Assembly (NCBI RefSeq): GCF_012940005.1
Contig: NZ_SPMX01000018.1
Location: forward strand, 1 to 64,000
Direction of reading: 5' to 3'
Origin: Candidatus Accumulibacter contiguus
GTDB taxonomy: Bacteria > Pseudomonadota > Gammaproteobacteria > Burkholderiales > Rhodocyclaceae
DNA: 64,000 bases
This document shows positions 9,070 to 18,763 of this stretch, piece after piece. A program made the translations under genes and the position numbers. The notes beneath the pieces are model-generated. The model was not told where the DNA came from. It searched no databases and saw nothing but the letters and a program-made list of their open reading frames with translations. Position 1 is the first letter of the stretch; each line of letters opens with the position of its first letter.

Positions 9070-10478
9070 TGTACCTGGATCATTTCGGATTGCAGCAGGC
9101 GCCTTTTCGCATTACACCGCACACCGAGTTCTTTTTCGCAGGGGCCCAGCGAGGTGCCACGCTCGAGGCGCTGATCTATGCGATTACCCACGATGAGGGA
9201 ATCGTCAAGGTCTGCGGTGAGGTCGGTAGTGGCAAGACGATGCTCTGCCGGATGCTGCTCGAAAAACTTCCGGGCCACGTCGAGACGGTCTATCTGGCCA
9301 ACCCCTTGCTGTCGCAGGACGAAATCCTCCTGGCCATTGCCGGGGAACTGCGAATTGTGACGCCGCCGCTGCAGCAAGGGCATGCTCATTTGCTGCTGCG
9401 TTCGCTGCAGGAACGTCTGCTGGAAATCTACGCTGACGGTCGCCAGGTGGTCGCCCTGATCGACGAGGCGCATGCCATGCCACCGGCAGCACTCGAAGAA
9501 ATTCGTCTGCTTTCCAACCTGGAATCGAGCCGGCACAAGCTGCTGCAGATCGTGCTCTTCGGTCAACCCGAGCTGGATCAACGCCTGGGTGAAACCGCCA
9601 TGCGCCAGCTCAACGACCGCATCACCCATCATTTCAGGCTCGAACCGCTGCACCGCAACGACGTCGCCGTCTATCTGATGTTCCGTCTGCGCGCTGCCGG
9701 CTACCACGGCCCGGATCTGTTTACCCAGGGCGCCATTCGATTGATCAGCCGGGCCTCCGAGGGGCTGACCCGGCGCATCAACATTCTTGCCGACAAAGCC
9801 CTGCTTGCTGCATTTTCCGAAGGGCTGCATCAGGTCAATGGCAGGCAGGTCCGGGCGGCAATTCGCGACGCCCGGTTCCAGCGCATCGCTGGCCCGGCGC
9901 GCGCACGCTGGCTGTGGGCTGGCGCCGCCACCGCCCTCTGCACGACAGGCGGTCTGGCCTATCTCGCCGGCAGCCACCATGCCAGCAGCCTACCGGCAGC
10001 AGCGGCGATCGACGCAGCAGCATGGGCTATGACCAGGCCGCTGGACAGCACGACCTCGCCCGTTTCTTCCGTGGCAGCGCCTGAGCCGGTTTCCCCAATG
10101 ACGGCAACACTCGGTGCTACCAAACCAGGCACGCTCGCCGAGCGAATTGCCGCGACCGAGGACTGGCTGACGCAGACCCCGGACAGTCATTATTTCATTC
10201 AACTGTTGATGACTGACGCCGGCAGCCAGCAGGAGGTGAGCGATTTCATCATCAAGCACATGAGGACGCTCGATTTACGGCAAGTTCGGGTTTATCGTTC
10301 ACGGTTCGGCGGCAGAGAAAGACTCAGCGTCATCTACGGCGACTACCCTTCCCGCGAACAGGCGAACGCGGCGCTGGCGATGCTTGGAGAGATCAGCCCG
10401 TCGAGCAAGCCCTATGTGCGAGCGGTCGCCAAAGTTCGCTCGCAGCGGCTCTCGCGAGCCCCGATGGACAATCCTTAA
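9069..10478 (+). CDS. mshM: MshM/ExeA-like AAA ATPase with C-terminal SPOR-like domain
   Basis: A 469-aa protein of the GspA/ExeA/MshM group. Walker A GEVGSGKT is at 50-57, a Walker B A-L-I-D-E-A-H follows near residue 135, and a single transmembrane helix lies around 280-300. The C-terminal 100 residues (Y-F-I-Q-L-L ... V-Y-R-S-R-F-G-G-R-E-R-L) resemble a SPOR peptidoglycan-binding domain. Proteins of this type help secretin assembly through the cell wall. The start is ATG at 9069, overlapping the regulator stop by one base; an in-frame GTG lies at 9066. mshL follows. Confidence 0.82.
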   Translation: MYLDHFGLQQAPFRITPHTEFFFAGAQRGATLEALIYAITHDEGIVKVCGEVGSGKTMLCRMLLEKLPGHVETVYLANPLLSQDEILLAIAGELRIVTPPLQQGHAHLLLRSLQERLLEIYADGRQVVALIDEAHAMPPAALEEIRLLSNLESSRHKLLQIVLFGQPELDQRLGETAMRQLNDRITHHFRLEPLHRNDVAVYLMFRLRAAGYHGPDLFTQGAIRLISRASEGLTRRINILADKALLAAFSEGLHQVNGRQVRAAIRDARFQRIAGPARARWLWAGAATALCTTGGLAYLAGSHHASSLPAAAAIDAAAWAMTRPLDSTTSPVSSVAAPEPVSPMTATLGATKPGTLAERIAATEDWLTQTPDSHYFIQLLMTDAGSQQEVSDFIIKHMRTLDLRQVRVYRSRFGGRERLSVIYGDYPSREQANAALAMLGEISPSSKPYVRAVAKVRSQRLSRAPMDNP

Positions 10479-10497
10479 TACACTAAAAATCATGTAC

Positions 10498-10525
10498 TTG
10501 TATCGACGTGTCGGCATGGTATCAT
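10498..10525 (+). promoter_or_regulatory. candidate sigma-70 promoter before mshL
   Basis: TTGTAT at 10498-10503, a 16-bp spacer, and TATCAT at 10520-10525 preceded by TGG (10517-10519), which gives an extended -10 (TGnTATCAT). It falls in the 84-bp gap between mshM and mshL, 37 bases upstream of the chosen mshL start. This may give the structural genes a promoter separate from the regulator. Confidence 0.4.
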
Positions 10526-10562
10526 AAACCACCCTTTGACTGGATCAAGCTTGAGCGTGTCC

Positions 10563-12392
10563 ATGAACAAACTGCGCATACTGCGCATTCCTGGTTTCAT
10601 CTCTCTTGCACTGCTGCTCTGCGCCTGCACACCGACCACGCTGAGCAAGGGGCCATCGGCCGGACATCTGCAGGCCGACAGTGTGTCCAGGAGCCAGGGG
10701 GCAATTCCCCAGCCCGTTCAGCAAAGCGTCTCACTACCCAGGCCGAAAGTCACCGGCAAGACGGAAACCTACAGCGTCGTCGTCAACAACGTGCAGGTTC
10801 ACGACCTGCTGTTTGCCCTCGCCCGGGATGCCAGGCTGAACGTAGACATCCATCCTGGGCTCACCGGGCTGGTGACCCTCAACGCCATTGACCAGACGCT
10901 GCCACAATTGCTCACCCGCATTGCCAAGCAGGTCGACATGCGCTTCGAGATGGATGGCCCGAACCTGGTGGTGATGCCTGACTCGCCATACCTCAAGAAT
11001 TACAGGGTCGATTACGTCAATATCGCCCGCGATGTCACGGGAACGGTATCGACCAGTACGCAGATTTCGACCAGCTCGCTGACGACCGGTGGCGGGGGTG
11101 CCGCCGGCACCGGCAACACTTCGCGCATCCAGATCGACAACAAGTCGAAAAACCGCTTTTGGGAAACTCTCGAGAAAAACCTGAAAGAACTGCTGCACGA
11201 AACCGACAAGATTTTCCCGGAAGGCTCGACCGAAACGGTGACCGAGCAAAGCTCATCACAGAGCACGACCGGCACCGGTGCGCCTGCTGCAAAAATCGCC
11301 GCTGCTCGCGGCAGCCAGATCGTGCCGTCGCTGGCGGCCAGTCCGAATCCCGCGGCAGTGCAGAACGCTGGCGCAACGATCGTCAAGCACATGACCTTCC
11401 GCGAAGCGGCGTCGGTGATCGCCAATCCGGAAGGCGGGGTGATCACTGTCAGGGCCACCGCCAGGCAACATGAAAAAGTGCAGGAGTTCCTCGATCGGGT
11501 CATGAGTGGCGCAAGAAGGCAGGTGCTGATCGAAGCGACGATCATCGAAGTCACCTTGAGCGATGGCTACCAGCAAGGTATCGAGTGGAGCCGCCTGACC
11601 AGTGGAACCGACTACAGCATCAACAAACCGACGCTGACGACCAACGTGCCCAGTGCCGTGACGCCGTATGTCATCAAGTACAGACAGATCAACCCGCTGA
11701 ATCTGCTGGCAACCGTGGAGCTGTTGCGTGCTTTTGGCACCGTCAAGGTACTCTCCAGTCCCAAGCTCGCGGTGCTCAACAACCAGACGGCAACGCTCAA
11801 GGTTTCTGAAGATTTCGTCTACTTCAACGTCAAGCAGGACGTCGTTCCCGGCAACACCAACACCAACGCCACCGTGACCACGACGACGACGCCACAGTCC
11901 GTTTCCATCGGCTTTTTCATGAGCCTGACCGCACAGATCAGTGACAACGGCACCGTCACCCTGAGCGTTCGGCCATCGATTTCGAGTATCGCCGAACTGA
12001 AGCAGGATCCCAATCCGGAACTCGCCAAGAACAACATCAAAAACCTGGTGCCGCAGATTCGCATGCGCGAGATCGAGTCGATGATGCGTGTCGAGAGTGG
12101 CGACATCGCGGTTCTCGGCGGCCTGATGGAAGACCGGCTCGATAACCGTGACGGTCGCCTGCCAGGCCTCGGCGACATCCCGTTTCTTGGCGAGGTGTTC
12201 AATACCCGCTCAAACTCCTCGGCCAAGTCGGAACTCGTCGTTCTCCTGCGCCCGACGGTAATCCGGGACGCTTCGGTGGAGGGCGACTTCAGCAGCTTCA
12301 GGGAGTCCCTGCCGAACCGGGAGTTCTTCAGGAACGACCAGGTCTACCGGCCTTTCTCGCCGCCTGGCCAGCCTCCGGAGCCGCTGCAGTGA
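10563..12392 (+). CDS. mshL: MshL-like outer-membrane secretin
   Basis: A 609-aa lipoprotein secretin: signal peptide with lipobox L-C-A-C (Cys22), an N-terminal STN/secretin-N region (about 60-150), a Ser/Thr/Gly-rich linker, then the C-terminal secretin domain with V-L-I-E-A-T-I-I-E-V (about 320-330) and the final G-G-L-M-E-D-R ... P-G-L-G-D-I-P-F-L-G signature. It forms the outer-membrane channel for the pilus. The ATG at 10563 is chosen over upstream TTG and GTG codons because it begins a proper signal peptide. The stop overlaps the next GTG by four bases. Confidence 0.9.
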   Translation: MNKLRILRIPGFISLALLLCACTPTTLSKGPSAGHLQADSVSRSQGAIPQPVQQSVSLPRPKVTGKTETYSVVVNNVQVHDLLFALARDARLNVDIHPGLTGLVTLNAIDQTLPQLLTRIAKQVDMRFEMDGPNLVVMPDSPYLKNYRVDYVNIARDVTGTVSTSTQISTSSLTTGGGGAAGTGNTSRIQIDNKSKNRFWETLEKNLKELLHETDKIFPEGSTETVTEQSSSQSTTGTGAPAAKIAAARGSQIVPSLAASPNPAAVQNAGATIVKHMTFREAASVIANPEGGVITVRATARQHEKVQEFLDRVMSGARRQVLIEATIIEVTLSDGYQQGIEWSRLTSGTDYSINKPTLTTNVPSAVTPYVIKYRQINPLNLLATVELLRAFGTVKVLSSPKLAVLNNQTATLKVSEDFVYFNVKQDVVPGNTNTNATVTTTTTPQSVSIGFFMSLTAQISDNGTVTLSVRPSISSIAELKQDPNPELAKNNIKNLVPQIRMREIESMMRVESGDIAVLGGLMEDRLDNRDGRLPGLGDIPFLGEVFNTRSNSSAKSELVVLLRPTVIRDASVEGDFSSFRESLPNREFFRNDQVYRPFSPPGQPPEPLQ

Positions 12393-13609
12393 GCCTGCTG
12401 ATGGATGCGCTGCGTCGCGCCGAAGAAGCCAAACGGCAGGCCGCCAGCCCGACCGGCAGCGACGACCCGCTCGAACTGAGCCTAGACCCGCTGGAATCAG
12501 CACCGTCTGGTCCTCAGCCCTGGACACTGCCGCCGCTCTCCAGCCCCCCCGATGCAGACGCCACGGGCCCGGCAGCCGAAGCCACCCGGTCGCCGCCGAG
12601 CCGACCCCTGCCGGGACCGACACCGGCCGACCCCCGCAGTAACGACGCCGCGGCACGGGCAGCGGCAAGAAATGTTTTTGCCGTCAAGCAGGCACCGCGG
12701 TCGCGCACCGCCCTATGGCTTTTTCTCGGGCTCGGCGGCATCGCGACGCTGGCGATCGGCGTCTACTTCTGGTGGCAGTTACAGGCCATCTCCGCAGGCT
12801 CGCTGGCCAGACCACTGGTCGCCACCTTGCCGGCCGCCCAGCCGCCAGGTCCGCCGCGGCCGCCACCGCTGATGGCGGTGGCAGAGGCACCTCCGGCCCG
12901 GCCGCCAAGCGCTGCGGGCTTGCCGCGCCCAGAGCCAGCGCCGAGCAAGCTTGCAATGCATCCGGAGCGGCTGCGCAGGGGTGCAGCGAGTGCCCATCAA
13001 GGCGAAGCTGCGGGCGTCTTCCGTCCGGGTAGCCAGCGGGCCATCCAGAACCAGACGCTGAGCCTGGCCTACGAAGCATGGCAGGCAAATCGGCTCGGTG
13101 ACGCACAAGGCGGCTACGAAGAGGTACTGCGTAGCGACGCCAGGAATTCGGACGCGCTCCTCGGCCTGGCGGCGATCGCCACCCGCCGCGGCCAGTTCGA
13201 GCGTGCGCAGGAATTGTACCTGCAGGTCCTCGAGTCCGACCCCGGCGACGTCAGCGCGCAGGCGGCACTGATCAACCTGCGCGCGCAAAACGACACGGGT
13301 TCGTCCGAAAGCCGTTTGAAGACCCTGCTCGCCAGCCAGCCGGACTCGTCGGCTCTGCATTTCACGCTGGGCAATCTGTACGCCCGGCAGGGTCGCTGGA
13401 GCGACGCGCAACAGGCGTATTTTCAGGCCTATGCGGCGGACCCCGATAACGCCGACTACATTTTCAACGTCGCGGTCAGCCTGGACCATCTGCGCCAGAG
13501 CAAGCTGGCAACACAATACTACCAGATGGCGCTGAGCGTCGCTGCAACGCGGCCTAGTGCCTTCGACCGGCAAGCCGCCGAGAAACGCATCCTTGAATTG
13601 CAACCGTGA
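12389..13609 (+). CDS. mshN: MshN-like TPR protein
   Basis: A 406-aa inner-membrane protein. It begins M-S-L-L-M-D-A-L-R-R-A-E-E-A-K, the short N-terminal motif seen in MshN and related proteins, then a Pro-rich linker, a transmembrane helix at about 108-129, a second Pro-rich stretch, and C-terminal tetratricopeptide repeats (about 215-400). It probably acts as a periplasmic scaffold in pilus assembly. The start is GTG inside the mshL stop. TPR sequence evolves quickly, so the name relies partly on position. Confidence 0.8.
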   Translation: MSLLMDALRRAEEAKRQAASPTGSDDPLELSLDPLESAPSGPQPWTLPPLSSPPDADATGPAAEATRSPPSRPLPGPTPADPRSNDAAARAAARNVFAVKQAPRSRTALWLFLGLGGIATLAIGVYFWWQLQAISAGSLARPLVATLPAAQPPGPPRPPPLMAVAEAPPARPPSAAGLPRPEPAPSKLAMHPERLRRGAASAHQGEAAGVFRPGSQRAIQNQTLSLAYEAWQANRLGDAQGGYEEVLRSDARNSDALLGLAAIATRRGQFERAQELYLQVLESDPGDVSAQAALINLRAQNDTGSSESRLKTLLASQPDSSALHFTLGNLYARQGRWSDAQQAYFQAYAADPDNADYIFNVAVSLDHLRQSKLATQYYQMALSVAATRPSAFDRQAAEKRILELQP

Positions 13610-13676
13610 TCCTGCCCGCGTGCAGCGATCCTTGCATGCGCTTGCCCAAGAGTCATGGCTTTGTCAGACCCACTCG

Positions 13677-15401
13677 ATGATGAATTACACGAACTCTCCT
13701 GCCGACCATTCCCATTCGCGGCCGCTGGGTCAGATCCTGATCAGCAAGGGCATCCTCAGCGAGGATCAGTTGCGCATCGCCTTGCTGGAGCAGGTCAAGT
13801 CGAATCACCCGATTGGCAAGCTCCTGGTCTCACTCGGCTTCGTCTCCGAGGCGACGCTGCGCGACGCGCTCTCTGAAAGCCTGGGCAAACAGGGTGTCGA
13901 TTTATCGAATGCGATTATCGATCCCTCGGCGCTGAAGCTGGTCCCGCGCGACCTCGCCAAGCGTCACCATGTGCTGCCGCTCGACTACGATGCAGAACAT
14001 CTGCGGTTGACGGTAGCCATTGCCGACATCAACGACATCGTTGCACTGGACAGGATCCGTAGCCTGTCCGGCGATGAAATCGTGATCGACACTCTGCTCG
14101 CCGGCGAGAGCGAAATCGATCGCAGCATCGACCAGTGCTATGGTCATGAGCTGTCGATCGACGGCATCCTGCACGAAATCGAAACCGGCGAGATCGACTT
14201 CCGCAGCCTGCAGTCTTCCTCTGACGAGTACAGCCAGCCGGTCGTCCGCCTGATTGACTCGATCCTGACGGATGCCGTCAAGCAGGAATCTTCCGACATC
14301 CATTTCGAGCCGGAAGCGAGATTCCTGCGCATCCGCTACCGGATCGACGGCATGCTGCGGCAGATTCGCTCGCTGCACAAGACCTACTGGCCAGCGATGG
14401 CGGTGCGCATCAAGGTTCTGTCGGGAATGAACATTGCCGAAACGCGTGCCCCCCAGGACGGCCGCATCTCGCTCAACATGCGCGGCCGACAGGTTGATTT
14501 TCGGGCTTCGGTACAACCGACGATTCACGGCGAGAACATCGTTCTGCGTATTCTCGACCGTCAGAAGGGGATCGTTCCGCTCGCAGGACTGGGTCTTTCC
14601 GAGACGCAGCTCAACCAGCTCAAACTGATGATCGCCCGTCCCGAAGGAATCGTTTTCGTGACTGGGCCAACCGGCAGCGGCAAGACGACAACACTCTATT
14701 CGGTACTCAACCACATCAATTCCGAGGGCGTAAACATCATGACGCTCGAAGATCCTGTCGAGTACCCGATGACGCTGGTCCGGCAGACCTCCGCTGCCGA
14801 CTCGGTGAAGCTCGATTTCGCCAATGGCATCCGCTCGATGATGCGTCAGGACCCGGACATCATCCTGGTTGGCGAAGTACGCGATGCCGACACCGCCGAG
14901 ATGGCGCTGCGTGCAGCAATGACCGGTCACCAGGTGTACTCGACGCTGCACACCAATTCGGCACTGGGGGCCATTCCGCGCCTGCTGGATATCGGCATCC
15001 TGCCGGACATCATGGCCGGCAACATCATCGGCATCATCGCGCAACGGCTGGTGCGGCGTCTCTGTGTGCACTGCAAGATCCCCTACCAGCCCGAAGCGCA
15101 CGAGACTCGCCTGCTGGGCAACCCGGCCGATGCACCGCGGCCGGTCATCTACCGGCCAGGCGGCTGTGAACGTTGTGACTTCCAGGGGTATCGTGGACGC
15201 TTGGCGATCATGGAGTTGCTTCGGATCAACGGCGACATGGACGAACTGATCTCTCGTCGCAGCACCCTCCGCGAAATGCGCCAGCTCGCCGACCGCCAGG
15301 GTTTCGTCAGCCTCGCCGATGACGGTCTGCGCCGCGTTCTCGACGGATCCACCGCGCTCGAAGAAGTCGCTCGGGTCGTCGACCTGACCAACCGGATGTA
15401 G
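13677..15401 (+). CDS. mshE: MshE-like pilus assembly ATPase with MshEN domain
   Basis: A 574-aa GspE/PilB-family hexameric ATPase that powers pilus extension. Two tandem MshEN-type motifs are at the N-terminus: L-G-Q-I-L-I-S-K-G-I-L-S (about 17-28) and I-G-K-L-L-V-S-L-G-F-V-S (about 46-57), each followed by a helix with L-x-x-A-L. In MshE of Vibrio such motifs bind cyclic-di-GMP. Walker A GPTGSGKTT is at 330-338; the Asp/His boxes and a C-terminal four-Cys zinc site (C-x-x-C ... C-x-x-C) are present. Two adjacent ATGs (13677, 13680) are possible starts; the frame extends upstream to 13557 but would overlap mshN. Confidence 0.9.
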   Translation: MMNYTNSPADHSHSRPLGQILISKGILSEDQLRIALLEQVKSNHPIGKLLVSLGFVSEATLRDALSESLGKQGVDLSNAIIDPSALKLVPRDLAKRHHVLPLDYDAEHLRLTVAIADINDIVALDRIRSLSGDEIVIDTLLAGESEIDRSIDQCYGHELSIDGILHEIETGEIDFRSLQSSSDEYSQPVVRLIDSILTDAVKQESSDIHFEPEARFLRIRYRIDGMLRQIRSLHKTYWPAMAVRIKVLSGMNIAETRAPQDGRISLNMRGRQVDFRASVQPTIHGENIVLRILDRQKGIVPLAGLGLSETQLNQLKLMIARPEGIVFVTGPTGSGKTTTLYSVLNHINSEGVNIMTLEDPVEYPMTLVRQTSAADSVKLDFANGIRSMMRQDPDIILVGEVRDADTAEMALRAAMTGHQVYSTLHTNSALGAIPRLLDIGILPDIMAGNIIGIIAQRLVRRLCVHCKIPYQPEAHETRLLGNPADAPRPVIYRPGGCERCDFQGYRGRLAIMELLRINGDMDELISRRSTLREMRQLADRQGFVSLADDGLRRVLDGSTALEEVARVVDLTNRM

Positions 15402-15406
15402 CCGCC

Positions 15407-16609
15407 GTGCCGCTCTACACCTACAAGGCGGTCAGTCCCGAGGGACGCATGGTTCTGGGCAGGATGGACGCCATCAACCTCGTGGATCTGGAAATGCGAC
15501 TGCGGCGCATGCAGCTTGACCTGGTCAACGGCGAGCCGCTCAGTACCCGCAGCGGGCTTGCCAGCAACAAGGTTCCGCGCCGGGAACTCATCCACTTCTG
15601 CTTCCATCTGCAGCAACTGGTGCGTGCCGGCGTGCCCATCCTGGAAGGCTTGACTGATCTGCGCGACAGTCTCGAACACCCGCGCTTCCGCGAGGTGGTG
15701 GCCAGCCTGATCGAATCGATCGAAGGTGGCCAGAAACTCTCTCAAGGCATGGACAGTCATCCGAGCGTCTTCAACAAAGTCTTTGTCAGCCTGATTCGCG
15801 CCGGCGAAGCCACTGGCCGCTTGCCGGAAGTCTTGCAGAGCCTCGACGAATCGCTGAAGTGGGAGGACGAACTCGCATCGCAACTGAAGAAGATGATCGC
15901 CTACCCGGCGTTCGTCGCCGCGACGGTTCTTGCCGCCACTTTCTTCCTGATGGTCTTCCTGGTTCCACAGCTCAAGATGTTTGTGAAAAACATGGGGCAA
16001 GTCCTGCCGATGCAGACGCAGATCCTCTTTTTCATTTCCGACCTGATGGTCGCCTATTGGTACCTGCTACTGCTACTGCCGGTACTGGCGGTTCTCGGGC
16101 TGCGAATACTGCTGCACAGCAATCCCCTGGCACGTTTCCGGTTCGATGGCCTGAAGCTGAGCCTGCCGATACTTGGCGACATCCAGCGAAAGATCGTCCT
16201 CTCGCGTTTCGCCAACACTTTCGCCCTCCTCTACGCCTCCGGAATACCGATCCTCGAGTCGATCCGAACGACGCAGGACGTCGTCGGCAACCTGGTCATT
16301 CGCCAGGGTCTGGAGCGTGTCGAACAACTGATTGGTGATGGACAGAACGTGACGGCTGCCTTTCGCAGCACCAGCTTCTTCCCGCCGCTGGTGATCCGTA
16401 TGCTGCGCGTCGGCGAAAGCACCGGCGCGCTTGACGAGGCACTCCTGAATGTCAGTTATTTTTATACTCGTGACGTCCGGGAATCGGTCCAGAAAATGCA
16501 GCAGTTGATTGAACCGCTGCTGACCGTGGTGATGGGCAGCCTGCTCGGATGGATCATGCTGTCTGTTCTCGGGCCGGTCTACGACGTGATCAGCAAGATC
16601 AAGGCCTGA
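15407..16609 (+). CDS. mshG: MshG-like inner-membrane platform protein
   Basis: A 400-aa GspF/PilC-family protein with two repeated GspF domains and three transmembrane helices (about 165-187, 205-232 and 370-392). It sits in the inner membrane and couples the MshE ATPase to the growing pilus. Family signatures G-V-P-I-L-E-G-L and G-I-P-I-L-E-S-I mark the two repeats. The start is GTG five bases after the mshE stop. Confidence 0.9.
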   Translation: MPLYTYKAVSPEGRMVLGRMDAINLVDLEMRLRRMQLDLVNGEPLSTRSGLASNKVPRRELIHFCFHLQQLVRAGVPILEGLTDLRDSLEHPRFREVVASLIESIEGGQKLSQGMDSHPSVFNKVFVSLIRAGEATGRLPEVLQSLDESLKWEDELASQLKKMIAYPAFVAATVLAATFFLMVFLVPQLKMFVKNMGQVLPMQTQILFFISDLMVAYWYLLLLLPVLAVLGLRILLHSNPLARFRFDGLKLSLPILGDIQRKIVLSRFANTFALLYASGIPILESIRTTQDVVGNLVIRQGLERVEQLIGDGQNVTAAFRSTSFFPPLVIRMLRVGESTGALDEALLNVSYFYTRDVRESVQKMQQLIEPLLTVVMGSLLGWIMLSVLGPVYDVISKIKA

Positions 16610-16613
16610 GGCC

Positions 16614-18146
16614 ATGCCCGCCCGCCGCCTCATCTATCTCTGTGCGCATCGGCTGACGGCCTTCCACTGGCGAGCCGGGGTGTTGACCAACGAGGGCGTT
16701 TTCGAAGCCACGGAAGCTGGCAGGCTGCAATTCACCCGCTACCTTGCAGAACATTCGAAGAGCATCTTTACCCTCCTGGCCAATGTCTCGGAAGAAGGTT
16801 TCCACATGGAAACGATCCCCTTCCTGCGTGGTGAGGACCGACGCTCGATCATCACGCGCAAGCTCGGGCAGCAGTTTTTCAATGCTTCACTGACCACATC
16901 GATCTCGCTCGGACATGAAAAATCCCGGCGCAGAGACGAGCGCATCATGCTTGCCGCACTCACCAACAAGGAGGCCTTCGCTCCCTGGCTGGCGGCTCTG
17001 GCCGGTGCCGAGGTGGCCCTCGCCGGCGTTTATTCGCTGCCCTTGCTGGGCCCCTTGCTGCTCAGGAAAATTGGTGTTCTGGACGAGCGCTGCCTGTTGC
17101 TGACGATTCAGGACCAGAGCATCCGGCAGACCTACGTGGAAAAGGGCGAACTGCATTTCAGCCGCCTCACTCCTCTGCAAAACTACAGCATTGACGGCAT
17201 TGCGCAGATATTTTCCAGTGAAGCGCGCAAACTGCAACAGTACCTCGTCAGTCAGCGCCTCCTTGGTCGCCAACAGCCGATCAGCGCGTATCTTCTCGTG
17301 CATGCGAACGCCAGAAATGCCATCGAGAGGCATTGTGTGAACAGCGAAACCTTGTCGTTTGCGATCCTCGACATGGAGGACTGCGCGCGCATCTGCCACC
17401 TCAAAACACCGCCACCGGATACTCGCTGCGAGACCCTCATCCTCCATCTCCTGGCCACTGCCCCGCCAGGTGCCCAGTTTGCCAGCGACCAGCAGCGCCA
17501 CAACTATCATCTCTGGCTGATCCGCTCGGTTCTCCAGAATACGGGCGCAGTCGTACTGCTCGGCTGCCTGCTGTGGTCCGTCAAACAGTTCCACGATGCC
17601 TACCAGCTCAAGCGGGAAGTGGCAATGATCCAACAGGAAACCACTCTGGCCCGCCAGCGCTACGATGACATCGTCAAAACCTTCCCGGCGATTCCGACCT
17701 CCACCGAGAACCTGCGTCGAGTCATCGATCGCTACGTCGAGCTGGAAAAAGGCAGCACCTCGCCCGAGTACCTGTGGCGTGAAATCAGTCACGCCCTGCA
17801 GGGCGACGCATCGGTCGAAGTCGAGGGCATCGATTGGAGAGTGGCTGCGTTGGCGTCGCGTGAGGCCGCCACGGCAGAGGCGCTGCATACGCCTCCTGTC
17901 GGCAGCGAGATCGCGATCGTGCACGGCACTCTGCGGCCAGGTCCGGACAGCCATCCAAGGCAGGTACTCAGCGTTTTCAAGCAACTGGTCGAAACCCTGA
18001 AGCGCAATCCGAAACTGCAGGTGGAGGTACTGCAACAGCCTTTTGACCTGGATTCGGGCAAGTCGCTCAAAGGTGGTGATGCGGCGGTCGACGACCTGCG
18101 GCCGCGCTCGTTCAAACTGCAGATCCAGAAGACGGCCGGCTCATGA
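16614..18146 (+). CDS. MshI-like pilus assembly protein (GspL/PilM-PilN-like layout)
   Basis: A 510-aa protein with a long N-terminal cytoplasmic region (about 1-300) that has no obvious catalytic motif, one transmembrane helix around 305-323 (V-V-L-L-G-C-L-L-W), a coiled-coil stretch and a periplasmic C-terminal domain. This is the layout of MshI and GspL proteins, which link the ATPase to the periplasmic alignment complex. The sequence is divergent and the assignment depends on the layout and on position between mshG and two further small assembly genes. It starts five bases after mshG and overlaps the next gene by four. Confidence 0.65.
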   Translation: MPARRLIYLCAHRLTAFHWRAGVLTNEGVFEATEAGRLQFTRYLAEHSKSIFTLLANVSEEGFHMETIPFLRGEDRRSIITRKLGQQFFNASLTTSISLGHEKSRRRDERIMLAALTNKEAFAPWLAALAGAEVALAGVYSLPLLGPLLLRKIGVLDERCLLLTIQDQSIRQTYVEKGELHFSRLTPLQNYSIDGIAQIFSSEARKLQQYLVSQRLLGRQQPISAYLLVHANARNAIERHCVNSETLSFAILDMEDCARICHLKTPPPDTRCETLILHLLATAPPGAQFASDQQRHNYHLWLIRSVLQNTGAVVLLGCLLWSVKQFHDAYQLKREVAMIQQETTLARQRYDDIVKTFPAIPTSTENLRRVIDRYVELEKGSTSPEYLWREISHALQGDASVEVEGIDWRVAALASREAATAEALHTPPVGSEIAIVHGTLRPGPDSHPRQVLSVFKQLVETLKRNPKLQVEVLQQPFDLDSGKSLKGGDAAVDDLRPRSFKLQIQKTAGS

Positions 18147-18745
18147 AAATCGACCTCACCGACCTTCGCAAGCTGCAGGCGAGCATCCTGGCCAGCGTGG
18201 CGATGTTTGCCGCAGCGCTGGCGGTGCTGTATGTCTCGCAGCACACCCTGGACAGCGAACAACTCGCCAGGCTGGTCGCCACCGCACAGCGCGAAGAGGC
18301 GGACGGCAAGCTCAAAAGGGTGCGTGACGAGGAAAGCGAGATCAGGCAGAAGTCAATTCTTTTCAACAAGCTGCAAGAGCGTGGCATGATTGGTGAAGAG
18401 CAGCGTCTGGACTGGGTGGAACTGCTCAAGGACATTCGTGACACACGTCGCCTGCTTGATCTGCAGTACGAGATTTCTCCACAACGTTTGCTCGACAGCA
18501 ACTCGGCCGGCGATTTTTCCTTTGCCGTCAGTACCATGAAAGTGCAGCTGAAATTGCTCCACGAAGAGGATCTGACGCGGCTACTCGGCGATTTGCGCAG
18601 TCAGGCGAAGGCGCTGATCCTGATCAAGGCCTGCGCCGTCGAGCGCCTGCCGGCCAACGCTGACGAACGTTGGGGTGGCCGAGAGAATCTTCTCGCCAAC
18701 TGTGAAATCGACTGGCTGACCTTGCACGAAGTGAGCCGGAAGTAG
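18143..18745 (+). CDS. MshJ/PilO-like inner-membrane assembly protein
   Basis: A 200-aa protein with a short cytoplasmic N-terminus, one transmembrane helix (about 15-33), a charged coiled-coil (about 38-75) and a small C-terminal domain. This bitopic layout matches PilO/GspM/MshJ proteins. It overlaps the preceding MshI-like gene by ATGA. Primary-sequence recognition alone is weak. Confidence 0.6.
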   Translation: MKIDLTDLRKLQASILASVAMFAAALAVLYVSQHTLDSEQLARLVATAQREEADGKLKRVRDEESEIRQKSILFNKLQERGMIGEEQRLDWVELLKDIRDTRRLLDLQYEISPQRLLDSNSAGDFSFAVSTMKVQLKLLHEEDLTRLLGDLRSQAKALILIKACAVERLPANADERWGGRENLLANCEIDWLTLHEVSRK

Positions 18746-18763
18746 GGAAGGAGAGGCCAGTCC